64,000 nucleotides of DNA from positions 2,976,001 through 3,040,000 of the forward strand of contig JAGMVK010000001.1 of the NCBI GenBank assembly GCA_020747065.1, given 5' to 3'. The notes beneath the pieces were generated by a model. It saw only the letters and a program-made list of their open reading frames with translations, did not search any database and was not told the DNA's origin. Numbering within the stretch: position 1 is the first letter of the stretch; each line of letters starts with the position of its first letter. The position numbers were made by a program, and so were the translations under genes. Positions 1 through 10,939 of this stretch are shown piece after piece. This stretch comes from Cadophora sp. MPI-SDFR-AT-0126 (taxonomy: Eukaryota > Ascomycota > Leotiomycetes > Helotiales > Ploettnerulaceae).

Positions 1-209
1 CGCAGCAAGATCGATTATGAAGCTTCTTCCAGACCGAATCTTTTCTTCGGAGGTAAGTCGCTGAGTGCTTCATATATATATCAGAGATACCTCCTCGTTC
101 TTTTGTCTTTCACATCATTCTCAGTTTACTGGATCTTTCCAACGATTCAACTGCCTTCCCACCGCATATCACGTCCTTTACATTTAGCATTTATCCTCCA
201 AGCGCAAAC

Positions 210-1337
210 ATGGTCAAGATGGTCGAGTTCACGGTCTTCAAAGGCTCCAGGGAGGGAAAGATCGTCCAGTCTACTACAAAAAAGGACATTAAATCGGATG
301 AGGTTTTGATCAAAGTCACGCATTCTGGACTTTGTGGAACGGATGAGCATTTTAAGCGCATCGATATGGTGCTCGGCCATGAAGGTGCAGGTGTTGTCGA
401 AGTAAGTCAACGTGCTGCATTTCTAGTACATGGTCTCTAAGTTCAGTCAGGAAATCGGAGCAGCAGTCACAACGTATGCCAAGGGAGATTCAGTTGGATG
501 GGGATATCAACACGATTCCTGCAACCACTGCAAGCAGTGCCTTACTGGCCACGAGACTTTGTGCCCCGAACGAGCAATGTATGGATATCACGATCACGAC
601 CAAGGTTCTTTCGCCTACTACGCTATCTGGAAGGCGGATTACATTTTCAGGATCCCAGATTCCATCCCAAGGGAATTTGCTGCACCACTTGTAAGTTCCA
701 ACATCCTCTTATGTTGCGACACCACAACACCATTTTTTATCTTGAAAACGAGACTAAGTCACACCAGCAATGCGGCGGCGCGACTGTCTACAACGCTCTG
801 CGGTCCTTCGATACCAAGCCTTCCCACCGCGTAGGTATAATCGGAATCGGTGGCCTCGGTCATCTCGCCATTCAATTCGCATCCAAGATGGGCTGCCATG
901 TCACCGTCTTCTCCAGCACAGACAGCAAGCGTGACGAAGCCATGAAGCTCGGCGCCAACGAGTTCGTCACCACCAAAGGGGTGAAAGAGCTCCAAGTATC
1001 CGGAAAGATTGATCACCTGCTCATCTGCACCTCTTTCCAGCCAGACTGGAAGCAGTTCTTGCCTATCATGGCTCCAGGTGGTACTCTGTACCCTTTGACT
1101 GTCTCGCAAGACGACTTGACTATCCCGTACATGCCCATTCTTGAAGGCGAGTTGAAGGTCCAGGGAAGTCTTGTGGCCGCCAGAGCAGTGCACAATGAGA
1201 TGCTTGCCTTCGCCGCCCAGCATCAAATCAGACCTCTTATTGAGAAGTTCCCCATGACTGTGGAGGGTATTGAGGCGTGTATGAAGAAGTTGGAGGAAGG
1301 GAATATGAGATATCGTGGTGTTTTGATTGCACCCTAG
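210..1337 (+). CDS. Zinc-dependent alcohol dehydrogenase (MDR family, ADH6/cinnamyl-alcohol type)
   Basis: Three exons (210-401, 451-690, 768-1337) join in phase 0 to about 333 residues. Family knowledge: medium-chain zinc dehydrogenases reduce aldehydes or oxidise alcohols with NAD(P)H in the cytosol. Seen: a catalytic-zinc region GLCGTDEHF followed by GHEGAG (about residues 40-62), a structural-zinc cysteine cluster CNHCKQC...C in exon 2, and a Rossmann motif GIGGLGHLAIQFA in exon 3. Both introns have GTAAGT donors (402-450 and 691-767). The ATG at 210 is chosen because MVKMVEFTVF begins the first beta strand; a second ATG lies at 216. The protein is slightly shorter than the usual 350 residues. 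The exact substrate cannot be told from sequence. The gene stands alone, with no operon-like context. Confidence 0.9.
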
Positions 1338-2213
1338 GTGCGTGTATGGATTAGGAGTTCAGCATTGGTGGCGTTTAGGAGCGTAGCATGTAAAATGAAG
1401 TGAAATTATATTTCCGAACAATCACCTATGGCAATAAAACCAGAGAACTCAGACGTCAAGTCATCGAAATACACGCCCTTTCGCCCTTTCGTTCCGGATA
1501 AGGAGTGGCCGCGTTCTGGGAAGCAACGGTGAGTTTCCGTGGGGAAATCGGGCTCGGGAGAGAATAGTAGGTCCTCAGACACCTGGGTTATCTTCACATT
1601 GAGAGACGACTTCGATTTAGCTCATAGAAACCAGGTCTCATCTCAGATGCCATACTCTGTGCTCAGAAGATATGCATATGCGGATTTACACCCAGGCTGC
1701 CAGGTAAGCAATAGTCTAACTTTGTGGTCTATCTCCGAGGCGAAAGCGAAAGGCTGGGCCAAACATGAGATCGGGCAGATCTGAGGAAGTGCAAATATGG
1801 ATATGAGAACTTTTCTCTCTCTAGCTTTCCGCGAGCTTACGCTGCAAATGCGATGTGCAACAGCAGTTCCCATGGCTATGTGCGTTCATTTCGGTATAAG
1901 TGTCTCTTGAAGGGCGTCGGGCAATATTGCAGAGATTTCGTTGTTGTTGGCTTGCCAGAAATCGATCTTGGGGTTTAGAATGTCCTACCTTGAAGGTTTG
2001 CATTCAGACGGTAGCATTTGATAAGCGAGTAGTGATATTATTGTCATGAAGTGGGTTTGCGTATTGTCAAAGCCCAGAAACTTACGAGTGCCACGACAAA
2101 AATAAACCCAAGATGAACGCTCCCATCGTACAAGTCACCTGTTTTACCTTGAGCCGCCTGAAACACTCGCTGCTAATGACCGCTTTTCGTTCGCTCCTGC
2201 GCTGTGCCGAAGT
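1338..2213. other. Intergenic stretch, convergent gene ends
   Basis: About 0.88 kb between the 3' ends of the alcohol dehydrogenase (+) and the aldehyde dehydrogenase (-). It contains only short open frames without recognisable domains or splice-joined continuity. It presumably holds both 3' UTRs. I see no repeat or RNA gene. Confidence 0.5.
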
Positions 2214-3874
2214 TCATCGCAAAAAAGAAGGCAACCCATTGTTATTAAACTGCCACTTCTTAGCTCCAGCAGCAAGGAGAAGGACGACCGCCCAGCGCAA
2301 CAACGCACCCTTAGCACTCGAACCACCCAGCCCCGCTACGAATCCAATCCAGTATCCTACACCCTTGATCTCTTGGCCGTTTCGATCGAAGTTTGGCTTA
2401 ACCTCGCTCATCTGTCTGAATTTGGCGAGCTTTCCAGCATATGGGGGGTAGCGGACGTCGAGAAGCTTCTCCATCCATCCAGGGGTTGTTGTGACGGAGC
2501 GGCGATGGGTGAAGGTATCGAATGAAGCCTTTCCCCTGTAGGCACCTTGTCCCGAGTCACCAACACCCCCAAAAGCTAGAGTCGGGATCGAGCCGTGAAA
2601 GAATGCGTCGTTCACGGAGGCTCCTCCAGAGGTGACTTCGCTGAGAACTGGGAAGTGTCAGTACGGTTATCTGTACGACTGTGAATCAGGAACGTACTCT
2701 TATTTGTCTCAGTAGTAGTCCCGAAGGGGTACAATCCTAATGGAGTGGAGTGAACAGTATTTGCAATACGAATCGCCTCGTCCACGTTATCAACTGCCAA
2801 AAGAGGCATCAAAGGACCAAAGGACTCGTCCACAATCATGGAGTCATTGATATCGTCAACTTGAACGACAGTGATCTCGATGAAGTTATCAGATTCATCC
2901 ATTTCTCCTCCAATCAAGATCTTGCCGCGGGAATCATCAACCATCTTCTTAATCCGGTGGAAATGTCTCTTGTTGACGATCCTGCCATAATCAGGGCTTG
3001 CCTTTTGGCCTCCCGGATAGAATTCCTTCAATGCGATTTTCAGCTGCTCAATAAAGGCAGGGAGGATCTCCTTCTCAACCATAATATAATTTTGACTGAT
3101 GCACACCTGTCCAGCATTGTGAAGCTTCCCCCATACAAGACGACGAGCTGCCAAACGAGGATCGGCGTTCTTGGTAACGATGGCAGGGTTACGACCACCA
3201 AGTTCGAGGCAAACTGGTGTCAGGGTCTCGGCAGCCTTCTTTGCGATGATAGTGCCGACCTGAGAGTTTCCGGTGTAGAAGATTTTGTCCCACTTCTCAT
3301 TAAGAAGTGCAGTGGTCTCGGGAATAGCACCATTGACGACAGCATAAGCACTTGGGTCCAGATATTCTTCAACAATCTTTTTCAAAACCATAGCTGCATT
3401 TGGAGACACTTCAGATGGCTTCAAGACTCCAGTGCAACCGGCGGAAATAGCACCAATAAAAGGTCCCAGTGACAATTGGATGGGGAAGTTGTACGCGCCA
3501 ATCACCAAGACAGTTCCAAGAGGCTCCTTTCGGATCCTTGGGTTCAGCAGGCTGTTTGTGAGAGGAATGTCTGGTGCTGATTCATCCTTCATCCATTTCT
3601 CCAGGTTTTTGGTGACAAACATAATGTCATTTTTACACCAGTCAATTTCGGAAAGGAAGGTCTCAAATACTGGCTTGCCGAGATCCAACTTGCAAGCTTC
3701 GACCAAAGCATCTGAGTAGTCGACGATGCCCCAATAGAGCTTCCGCAATTGGACCAAGCGGTAAGAAATGGGCTTCGTCTTCTGTGATCGAAATGTTTTT
3801 TGACACAGACTGACTGTGCTTGGGATCGCTTCAATGGGCGTGTGCTCGAACGGGGCGATCTTAACGGACGTCAT
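2214..3874 (-). CDS. HFD1: Fatty aldehyde dehydrogenase, membrane anchored (class 3 ALDH, HFD1-like)
   Basis: Two exons, 3874-2698 and 2647-2214, with a 50-nt intron, give 536 residues, close to yeast Hfd1. The enzyme oxidises long-chain fatty aldehydes, for example hexadecenal from sphingolipid breakdown, with NAD(P). Seen: LELGGRNPAIV with the general-base Glu, the nucleophile loop NAGQVCISQN with its catalytic Cys, and the conserved C-terminal block ASVNDAFFHG...FGGVGDSGQGAYRGK. A hydrophobic segment near the C-terminus (GALLRWAVVLLLAAG) fits the tail anchor of fatty aldehyde dehydrogenases at ER or mitochondrial outer membrane. The acceptor at 2648 was chosen over a nearby AG because only it restores the ILSEVTSGGASVND frame. 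The promoter side faces a purine-rich low-complexity region. Confidence 0.93.
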
Positions 3875-4365
3875 GATGAATCAAAGCTGGAGAGCAAAGT
3901 ATTGTCAGTAAGCGCTCAGAGAGTCTCCATTAGTATCGGGAGTAGGATGCGGGGTAGAGTCTGGTAATATGCAAGGTAAGAAGACGTTGCCGAGTTTCCC
4001 TCCCCGCTGACATGTGCCTGCCTGTGTGACGAGACAGCGAGAACACGGAATTCCAGAGATGTAAAGCTCAGATTTCGTGAAAGGCGATCGATAATTCTTG
4101 CTTAGGGATCACTTACAATATCTCCGTACGTGGTTGGGGGATGGCTCAGAGACAGGTCGAGTTTTTTTTCTTGATGTTGTTCAGAGGACAAGAAAGATGC
4201 GCTTATGCGGCGAGAGCTGTCAGCTTTACTGTATCATAAAGACAGACAAGTAATATGGCCACTCCCAAGTGAGTGTTTCAATTGGCTGGTGAGATTTAGA
4301 GTGAGGGTGAGAGCGAGGGCGAGAGTGATGGTAAGAGTGAGCACGAGACTCAGGGTTGTACAGAC

Positions 4366-4402
4366 AAGAGAAGAGAAGAGCAGAGCAGAGCAGAGCAGAG
4401 GA
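4366..4402. repeat. (AGAGC)n pentanucleotide microsatellite
   Basis: Tandem AGAGC/GAGCA units preceded by AGAAG units, seen directly. It lies within the purine-rich tract upstream of the aldehyde dehydrogenase. Confidence 0.8.
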
Positions 4403-4782
4403 CAAAAAGATCTGAGAGCGAATGATCGAACGTTCGATGTAAAAGAAGGAAGGCAGGAAGGCTCGAGCGAGAGCAGAGAGAAGCTAGCTAGCTAGTTTAC
4501 TGTATTGTGTCTCCAGGCCGAGGTTCGTTGTTTCAACGAAGTAGTACGGACGGAGTACATACATACAAAGGCACGCTAGGCCAAGGAGGTACGCTGCGTT
4601 GCGCTGGGCTCTCCTGGATGGGTGCGGGGCAACGAACGTGCCGAACGAACGCCACAACGGGAGGTGACCCAGAACCAGACCAGAACATCGGGCAACCCGG
4701 CTGCAGTGATGCCGATTCCGTGTATACTTCGCTTCGCTTCACTTAACATCTGCGAGTGCCGCTTCCAGGGCGAGGAGGGGGG

Positions 4783-4787
4783 AAGAA

Positions 4788-4818
<31 letters not shown>

Positions 4819-4849
4819 GAAGGAAGGGAAAAAAAAAAGGGGGGGGGGG
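4783..4849. repeat. (AAAG)n microsatellite followed by A and G homopolymers
   Basis: Consecutive AAAG/GAAA units run to about 4818, followed by GGAA units, an A run and a G run of about 11. This is pure purine on the + strand. Length is likely polymorphic and sensitive to sequencing error. Confidence 0.8.
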
Positions 4850-5269
4850 AGGGGCGGGATGTTCGTGAATGTAATCTTATATCCTAATCACGGTGCGACG
4901 TCCGAAGTGAACGAATTACTCTTCGGTTTCCCCCTTCTTTTTGTATAATTTTGCCGAGATGGACCATCCAGACAAGATCTTGGACAGAAGATACTTGGTC
5001 AGAATAAATATCAATTGGAAAACGGATAGGAGAATGCCCTCGCTCTGAGGAACATAAGGTCAAGCAGCAATACGACAAAATCTCCTGACCTCGACTCGTT
5101 ATCCCCAAAACTTCCGAAGCAAGAGCAACAACAATATCAGGTTCAGGCTCTAGTTCGACATATTTGTACATTGGGGGTGTATACCGCTCTCGTACAATGG
5201 GATATTCGTACAGTTTCATCTCATCTAGCCCGTCTTTGCCTCCTATATACCCCCCTAGCTTCTCCTCTC

Positions 5270-6464
5270 CTACCGCCTGACTGCGACCTTTTTGCCCTTT
5301 CCTCTCCCTATCATTACGGGATCAGGCAGAGCATCATCCAACGATATCGACTGTTTCAGTCCCTCCTCGATCTGCTTGATGCCGTCAATCAACTGCCCGG
5401 TTATCTCCTTCTGTTGATCCTTCAATACCATGGCTTGACGGTATTGTTGTAGCTCTTGCTTTCGTGCTTCTGTCAATGCCCACTCCTTTGGAAACTGTGG
5501 TTTTATTCTGAAGTGGTGGTGCCGGGTGTCCAATGGAATATCCTCGAAGGTATCTGTCGGATCCTATAACAATTAGATCTCGTTTCCCAACGACCAAGAA
5601 CAAAGCGTCTTACTCTTGCTTCCTCCAGCAGTGATTGAACTACATCTCCCAGATAACGCTTATTTTGAGCTTGAGTCTCGAACATCTCGCAGCTCATCTT
5701 GACTACGTCCGTCTCTGGATCGTATCTAACTCCTGCCAGTTTCCTGAGCTTGTCCATTTGCCCTTTTGTGAGTCGAGGCATATCAGCCGGAGAGAATTCA
5801 AGCACTACCTTCTTCTCTGCTGGATGTTGCTCGCCCATGTAGGTGGTGTATCTGAATCGCAATGGCATATCCCGAGTCGGCGGTTGGAACGGCTTTGCTA
5901 GCTCTATCGTATCATCAGCAAGAAATCATACTGACTTGGATGGTGCCAGGAAGTTGAGCACAACATACTAGATAGCAAAGGCATCTCCCACGCAACTAAT
6001 CGGGCATAATGTCTCAACTCTCGGTGCTGCTCCAATTCCCCATGAGCAAGAGAGTTTATATCATCGTCATCGTCTTCCATAGTATGCTCGTCTTCCCAAG
6101 GCTCAGCCTCGCCCATGTTCATAAAGGTCTCCTTGAGTTTTTTCCGTCGATTGTTCGCGAGTTCGTATGGTCTGTTCTGGGAATCGATCTTCTGCTTGAC
6201 AGCATCCCACTCGTCCACATTGGGGCTCGCCTTCCTCGCCTGCCCCAATTGTGACTCTATTTCTAATAATCCTGCTGCATCAAGACTGGCACTCTTCTTG
6301 GCTTTCGTGAGACCGGTCCTGACGCGATTGGTCCTTTTGGATCGTGGAAGACTGGTCGAGAGTGTCCTCCTAGGCCCGAGTGAGTTTGCTGCATATCGGA
6401 ATGGTGTTTGACTACACAGACAGCTCCTTGCCGTCGAGCGGATGCCTTGCAGAGCCGTTGCCAT
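5270..6464 (-). CDS. MRPS35: Mitochondrial small ribosomal subunit protein mS35 (MRPS35/Rsm24)
   Basis: Three exons, 6464-5969, 5903-5614 and 5563-5270, give 359 residues. The N-terminus is basic and rich in Ser/Arg (RSTARSCLCSQ...RRTLSTSLPRSKR), as for a mitochondrial presequence. The family core is visible: ELRHYARLVAWEMPLLSKLA spans the first splice, then PPTRDMPLRFRYTTYMGE, then MPRLTKGQMDKLRKLAG. The C-terminal DTRHHHFRIKPQFPKEW and a basic tail complete it. Introns are 65 and 50 nt with GTATGT and GTAAGA donors. It acts in the mitoribosomal small subunit. It is divergent from ALG13, with about 350 bp between the two start codons. Confidence 0.9.
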
Positions 6465-6813
6465 GATCTGTGATCTTGTCGTCGTTCAGTATACCAGCCA
6501 CCAACAAAAATCGTCGATATGATCCCGGATAAGTCCGCACCCCCGTGACTATAGACGCATGGCTCTCTTTGGTCACTATCGATAAGCCACCTCTCGAGAC
6601 CTTCAGTCAATTCACACGCAGGCAACTTGGCTGTGGAAGAGCTGAATTCTGTATGACTGGCCGTTGCAAATACTATTCCTGATAGACCTCGATTACCAGG
6701 TCCGGACGTTTGCGACTCGAGTTCCATGCTGTGAGGAGACCCAGGGACCACATCAAATCGCCAGTTTTCCCTTCGAAACATTCATCATATTCAGCATCAC
6801 GGACAATGGAAAG
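6465..6813. promoter_or_regulatory. Divergent promoter region mS35 / ALG13
   Basis: A 349-bp spacer between two divergent start codons. Transcription of both genes must start here. I do not see a clear TATA element. Open frames that cross it look like read-through of the neighbouring coding frames. Confidence 0.4.
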
Positions 6814-7506
6814 ATGACCAGAGAATGTTTTATCACCACCGGTGCAACAGCAAAGTTCACCGAACTTATTCAAGCGGCTCTCTCTGCCGAATGTCTCCAG
6901 ACTTTCGTGGACAATGGCTTCACACGCCTTAACTTCCAATGTGGGGAGTCTATGTCAGCATTTGAGGAGCTGAAAAGTATCGATACCCAGGGACTGGAGA
7001 TACACGGATTCGATTTTAACAAGGATGGCCTTACGAAGGAGATGCAAGCTTGTCAGGAGAAGAAAGGTATTTCGAGGAGGGGCCTCGTGATTTGCCACGC
7101 TGGTAAGCTGCTTTGCTATTCTCATCACTTGAAAGCTATGATTAATGCTCTTGGTTATAGGTGCTGGCACAATTCTGGATGCTATGAGGTTGGCTGTTCC
7201 ATTGGTTGTGGTGCCAAATTCATCTCTGTTGGACAATCATCAAGAAGAATTAGCTTCTGAGCTAGAAGCGCAAGGATATGCGACGAAAGCTGATATCGGG
7301 TAAGCTCCCCTGCCGATTTTGTTAAGACATGTCGTCCTTTCTGAATATGGACGAGGTGCTTACGATTGTATAGGAATCTAGCGGAGGCAATTGCAAAAGC
7401 CTGTAAGAAGGAAGAGAAGGCATGGGGTGGTCATGATACTAGCTTTGCTGCTATTGTGGACGATGTGGTTGGATATGAGGACGACGTTCGTGCTCAGCTT
7501 GACTGA
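6814..7506 (+). CDS. ALG13: UDP-N-acetylglucosamine transferase subunit ALG13
   Basis: Three exons, 6814-7102, 7161-7299 and 7374-7506, give 186 residues, a usual fungal length. Alg13 is the catalytic, soluble half of the ER-associated GlcNAc transferase; with membrane-bound Alg14 it adds the second GlcNAc to the dolichol-linked precursor of N-glycans. Seen: N-terminal [14 protein letters not shown] and the glycosyltransferase-28 C-terminal signature [14 protein letters not shown], followed by [20 protein letters not shown]. The first intron splits the Gly codon of HAGAG. The ATG at 6814 is preferred; the frame stays open upstream to 6664, but that stretch lacks family similarity. Confidence 0.92.
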
Positions 7507-8318
7507 TTCCATTTCATAAACCAACGATCCCGAAGAGTTCCGCGAGTTCCGGTTTGTCTTGGACAGATGCGTTGTGCATGGGACGGTCATCATGGTATGC
7601 GCATTTACGATACGTCGAATAGTTTACCTTCTCCCGGGTTGCTTACATCTCGGGACTACACAACGCTGCAGTTTTATTAACAGGCAGTCCTATAATACGC
7701 TGCAGAGTATGGAGCGAAGCTCCAAAAGCCGACGTACCATTGTATCTGCACTCACCCAATTACCATTAGCACCCAAGAAATCCAGAAAATCAGAAGAGCG
7801 TAATGGTCAGTGTCACGACAACTTTACTCCTTCCTCGAAAGTGTATAGGCGCAGGGCATCTCGTAAAGTCCAGCCTACCACCGCTTCGATTGGCTTACTA
7901 CTGCTTCACTACTCCGTACCTAAGTTCAGGTACCTTCGATTAGCTCCGGTTAAGCAGACTAGCAGGATTTTGATTCGCGGATATGAATCTATTGTCACTT
8001 TTGGCCAACCGGGTATTACTAGCCAGTGTACATGGTCAACCAGAAAGCGAAGCTACGCCGTAGTCTGGCGTCTGATTCCCCATGTTATACGACTTCAAGC
8101 TGAGGGTGGTAGAATATGCGATACAATTGTTTAATTAGCGTGCTCAATGCTGTGCCACATTCGCCAATCATTTGCAGTTTTGCCTTGTTGTATCGACCCC
8201 CAGGCCGAACCCTACGTACATAAGACACCAGGAGTGCCTCTTGGAATCTCGAGGCTCTGGTACATTTATAGGTCTAGCATCCCGATTTATTTCTTTCGGT
8301 TCAGCCACAATAAAGAAT
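7507..8318. other. Intergenic, no gene seen
   Basis: About 0.8 kb between ALG13 and the acetyltransferase. The longest frame (7559-8134, +) has no recognisable motif and no splice context. It probably holds the ALG13 3' UTR and the promoter of the next gene. Confidence 0.5.
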
Positions 8319-9204
8319 ATGGCCATTGCTTCAGGATTTGAGATTAGCGCGGCGTCCAAGCAGGATATGGACGAAATCTGGCAGGTCAGACCTCTAATTG
8401 TCTGATCTCAATCCTAAGCATCACACTCAAAGGAGAGGGAAAAGTTTCGACTGATAAAAGCAGCACTGACATACAGATGTTTAGGTCTGTCTTGCAGCAT
8501 ACGCCAGCGATGAAGTCTGGTATCAAGTCTTCAAGAATTGCAAGAAGGAGGAAATCCACCCATGGGTCATGGCAAACCTAAATGGGCGGTGGATCATGCC
8601 CGATATCAAGACTTTCAAGGTTACCGATCTCTCTACCGGGTACGTCTTGAGTTTGCTACTCCCTGATCCAGTTCACAAGCAGCTGCCCATATTGATTTGA
8701 CAAACAGTAAAATCGCAGCCTGGACGGCTTTAGAGTATCCATGGAAGTACGTCCCAGAAATGGATGCTGATCTCAAGTGTCATGCCTTGAGTGAAGAGAT
8801 GCCACCTGCTCTCGAAGGCATAAACATGGAAGCCTTGTTGGACTTCTTCATCAGCTTAACGGATTCGAAGAATCATGGGTGGAATCCCGAGGAGGACTAC
8901 CGTAAGTGACCCATCCAACCAGTCGTAAGATTCATTTTCTGACATTGCCCTAGACCGAAAAGGCACGATGGTACACCCTGACTATCAGAAAAGAGGCTTT
9001 GGCACAGAGCTCACCAAGCACTGCAATGCCATATCAGATAAGAGTGGTGATAGGACGTGGGTGCCCGCTAGACCGACCTCAGTAAACATGTTCCGGAAGA
9101 ACGGATTCAAGGATGTTGGATTTGTAGATGCGCATTTGGAGAGATGGGGGGGCCCAAGGGAAAAGAGCATCACCTGGACACTTTTACGAAACGCGTCTTC
9201 TTGA
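8319..9204 (+). CDS. GNAT-family N-acetyltransferase
   Basis: Four exons, 8319-8384, 8485-8639, 8708-8901 and 8954-9204, give 221 residues. GNAT proteins transfer acetyl from acetyl-CoA to an amine of a small molecule or protein. Seen: an N-terminal beta-alpha unit FEISAASKQDMDEIWQ, a central strand IAAWTALEYPW, and the acetyl-CoA loop region VHPDYQKRGFGTELTKHC (the Q/RxxGxG/A signature as QKRGFG), then a strand and a final VNMFRKNGFKDVGF typical of GNAT motif B. All joins keep frame. The fungal paralogues of this type are mostly uncharacterised, so the substrate is unknown. Confidence 0.85.
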
Positions 9205-10939
9205 GCAGGAGTGCAAGTCATTCTAGCAAGCAGGTATGTGGTTCTAAGACCTTGCCTATGCTTCTAGGATCTGCTACATTACTGCTCTATGACTGCCTCT
9301 GACCTTCCATGTCGATGTTCATTGCTTAGCATCAGAGTCTCAACGTTGCCAACCTTTCATCAATTCGTGAGCGCCCATTCACATGTTGTGAGCTAACCAT
9401 CAGCTGAAGAATTGTGCCATTGCAAATACCATAAAGTAACAATGAGCGTCCCATCACCCTGAACCTTGCTGTTGAAATGTAGCAACTGTCGCGACTAAGA
9501 AATGCCTTCTTCGTCCTGGATAGTCACCTTGATCTGGTGAATGGTGTAATGCAGTGCCGCGGATATATATGTATATGTATATATATCCAAGGTTACAACC
9601 CCATCATGGAGGCCCTTGGCGAGGATCTGGCGCGTGATGTAGATGTTGCCGATCGTCTCCTTACCTTACGCCAGGACCAAATACACAAGCGACTTGATGG
9701 TGATTCCGGATTCGCCAAGAGTGCTGCTGTTGTCCAGAATCTGACCTCTGAAGGAGAGACGATGTTGACGGAGTACCAGGACTGTTTCCTGTCTCTTATC
9801 TTGATGTTGGAAGTAATTATCCTTGGGTTGGCTGTGAGATAGAGGGCTGTCCCTGAGCTACATTTGATGATGATCCCCATTCTGAACATGCCAAACAAGT
9901 AGATTGAGAGGACGTGATCGCCCGTTGCTATAGAAGACAAGGAGACATCCATATCTGTTGTGGAGGATGCTTCATTGAAAAGTGATACAGACTTGTGATT
10001 CATTTTGAATTCCGAAGCCGGATCAGGACGTCTGGTGTCTATCATGCAGGAAAATAACGGCTTTCATCTGCCTTGGACCATATCTTTTTCGGTCAAACGT
10101 CCGCTCGTCACAATCTTAACTTACCAATCACGCCGAACCAGGGCACAGGAAAAGCTGCCAGCACCATCATACGAGGTCGTTGCGGACTCTTGGTCGAGAT
10201 CTAAGATGTTTTTGACAAGCACCCATTCTAGGGGATCCATACGAGGGGATCGAATCTGCAGTGTTGTCTGTATAATTAGTGCTCTCATATATGTATCCCC
10301 AAATACATCACTGACTATCTCTTCAGCCTTCAACTGCTCCTCTTGTGAGTCTTCATCCAGGTAGGCTTGACTTTTAATGTAGCCCGGAATTCGGTCCCTT
10401 ATCCACGAGGAGCACATGCTGGAAGCCAGAGAATGAATAACTCCTGTGAGAGCGCATCGAAGCTGCTTCATCTAAATTCTCCAGCGGACGTATTCTATAG
10501 GAGAACGAAGTACCGCAAGAACGATTGTCCAAAGTTCGAATATGCCAGCAGACAGGTCTAGCTGTGGATGCCAAAGAATCACACGTAGTAATATGTAGCT
10601 GGGCGACCTCGGTCATCACAATACTGACTTGAGACATGACTAAATTTTAACGTCATCAGAGTGCAGTGCCTCATTCAATTAGGGGAGTTCGCCGTTCCTG
10701 ACTCTGAGTGAACGATGCATCGAAGGTATAGACTTATAACCGACCAAGACGGCATCAAACAACTCACGTCCTCATGCCGAACGACACTTCTCCCGAGACT
10801 GTGGACAACTGGTGAGATGGCTACGAGCTCCCACTTGATAGTTCTGTTGTACTGCAAATAAGACTCGCAGCATCCAGACAGTCAAAAGTACCAGTTCAAG
10901 CAATATAAATAAAGAAAGAAGTTTATTTTGGTACATATT
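9205..10939. other. Gene-poor stretch with minus-strand open frames of unknown status
   Basis: About 1.7 kb between the acetyltransferase and MIC12. Minus-strand frames at 10637-10374, 10471-10121 and 10045-9593 follow one another and could belong to a degraded or unrecognised gene. I could not join them into one frame: the GTAAGA donor just after the frame ending near 10121 leads to a stop with each nearby acceptor tried. An AT microsatellite lies at 9562-9587. No function is proposed. Confidence 0.4.
9562..9587. repeat. AT-rich microsatellite (TATATG/TA units)
   Basis: Alternating TA with interspersed TG, seen directly. Confidence 0.75.

Larger units (their letters stand above)
3875..5269. 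other. Upstream region of HFD1 with purine-rich low complexity
   Basis: About 1.4 kb without a supported gene. It holds the 5' region of the aldehyde dehydrogenase and the 3' flank of mS35. GA-rich tracts dominate from about 4295 to 4500, with imperfect GAGAGT, AGAGC and GAAG units. A second block at about 4783-4860 consists of AAAG repeats, an A run and a G run. Open frames here simply read through the repeats. Confidence 0.6.

Noticed and set aside
759..1226. 155-codon minus-strand frame
   Set aside because: Antisense of the alcohol dehydrogenase Rossmann exon.
2750..3472. 240-codon + strand frame
   Set aside because: Antisense of the aldehyde dehydrogenase, whose minus frame carries the catalytic motifs.
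7559..8134. 191-codon + strand frame between ALG13 and the acetyltransferase
   Set aside because: No domain, no Kozak-like start and no splice pattern. Composition looks like spacer.
9205..10939. Transposon or helicase remnant in the gene-poor stretch
   Set aside because: No terminal repeats, integrase or reverse transcriptase motif seen; kept only as a possible decayed gene.
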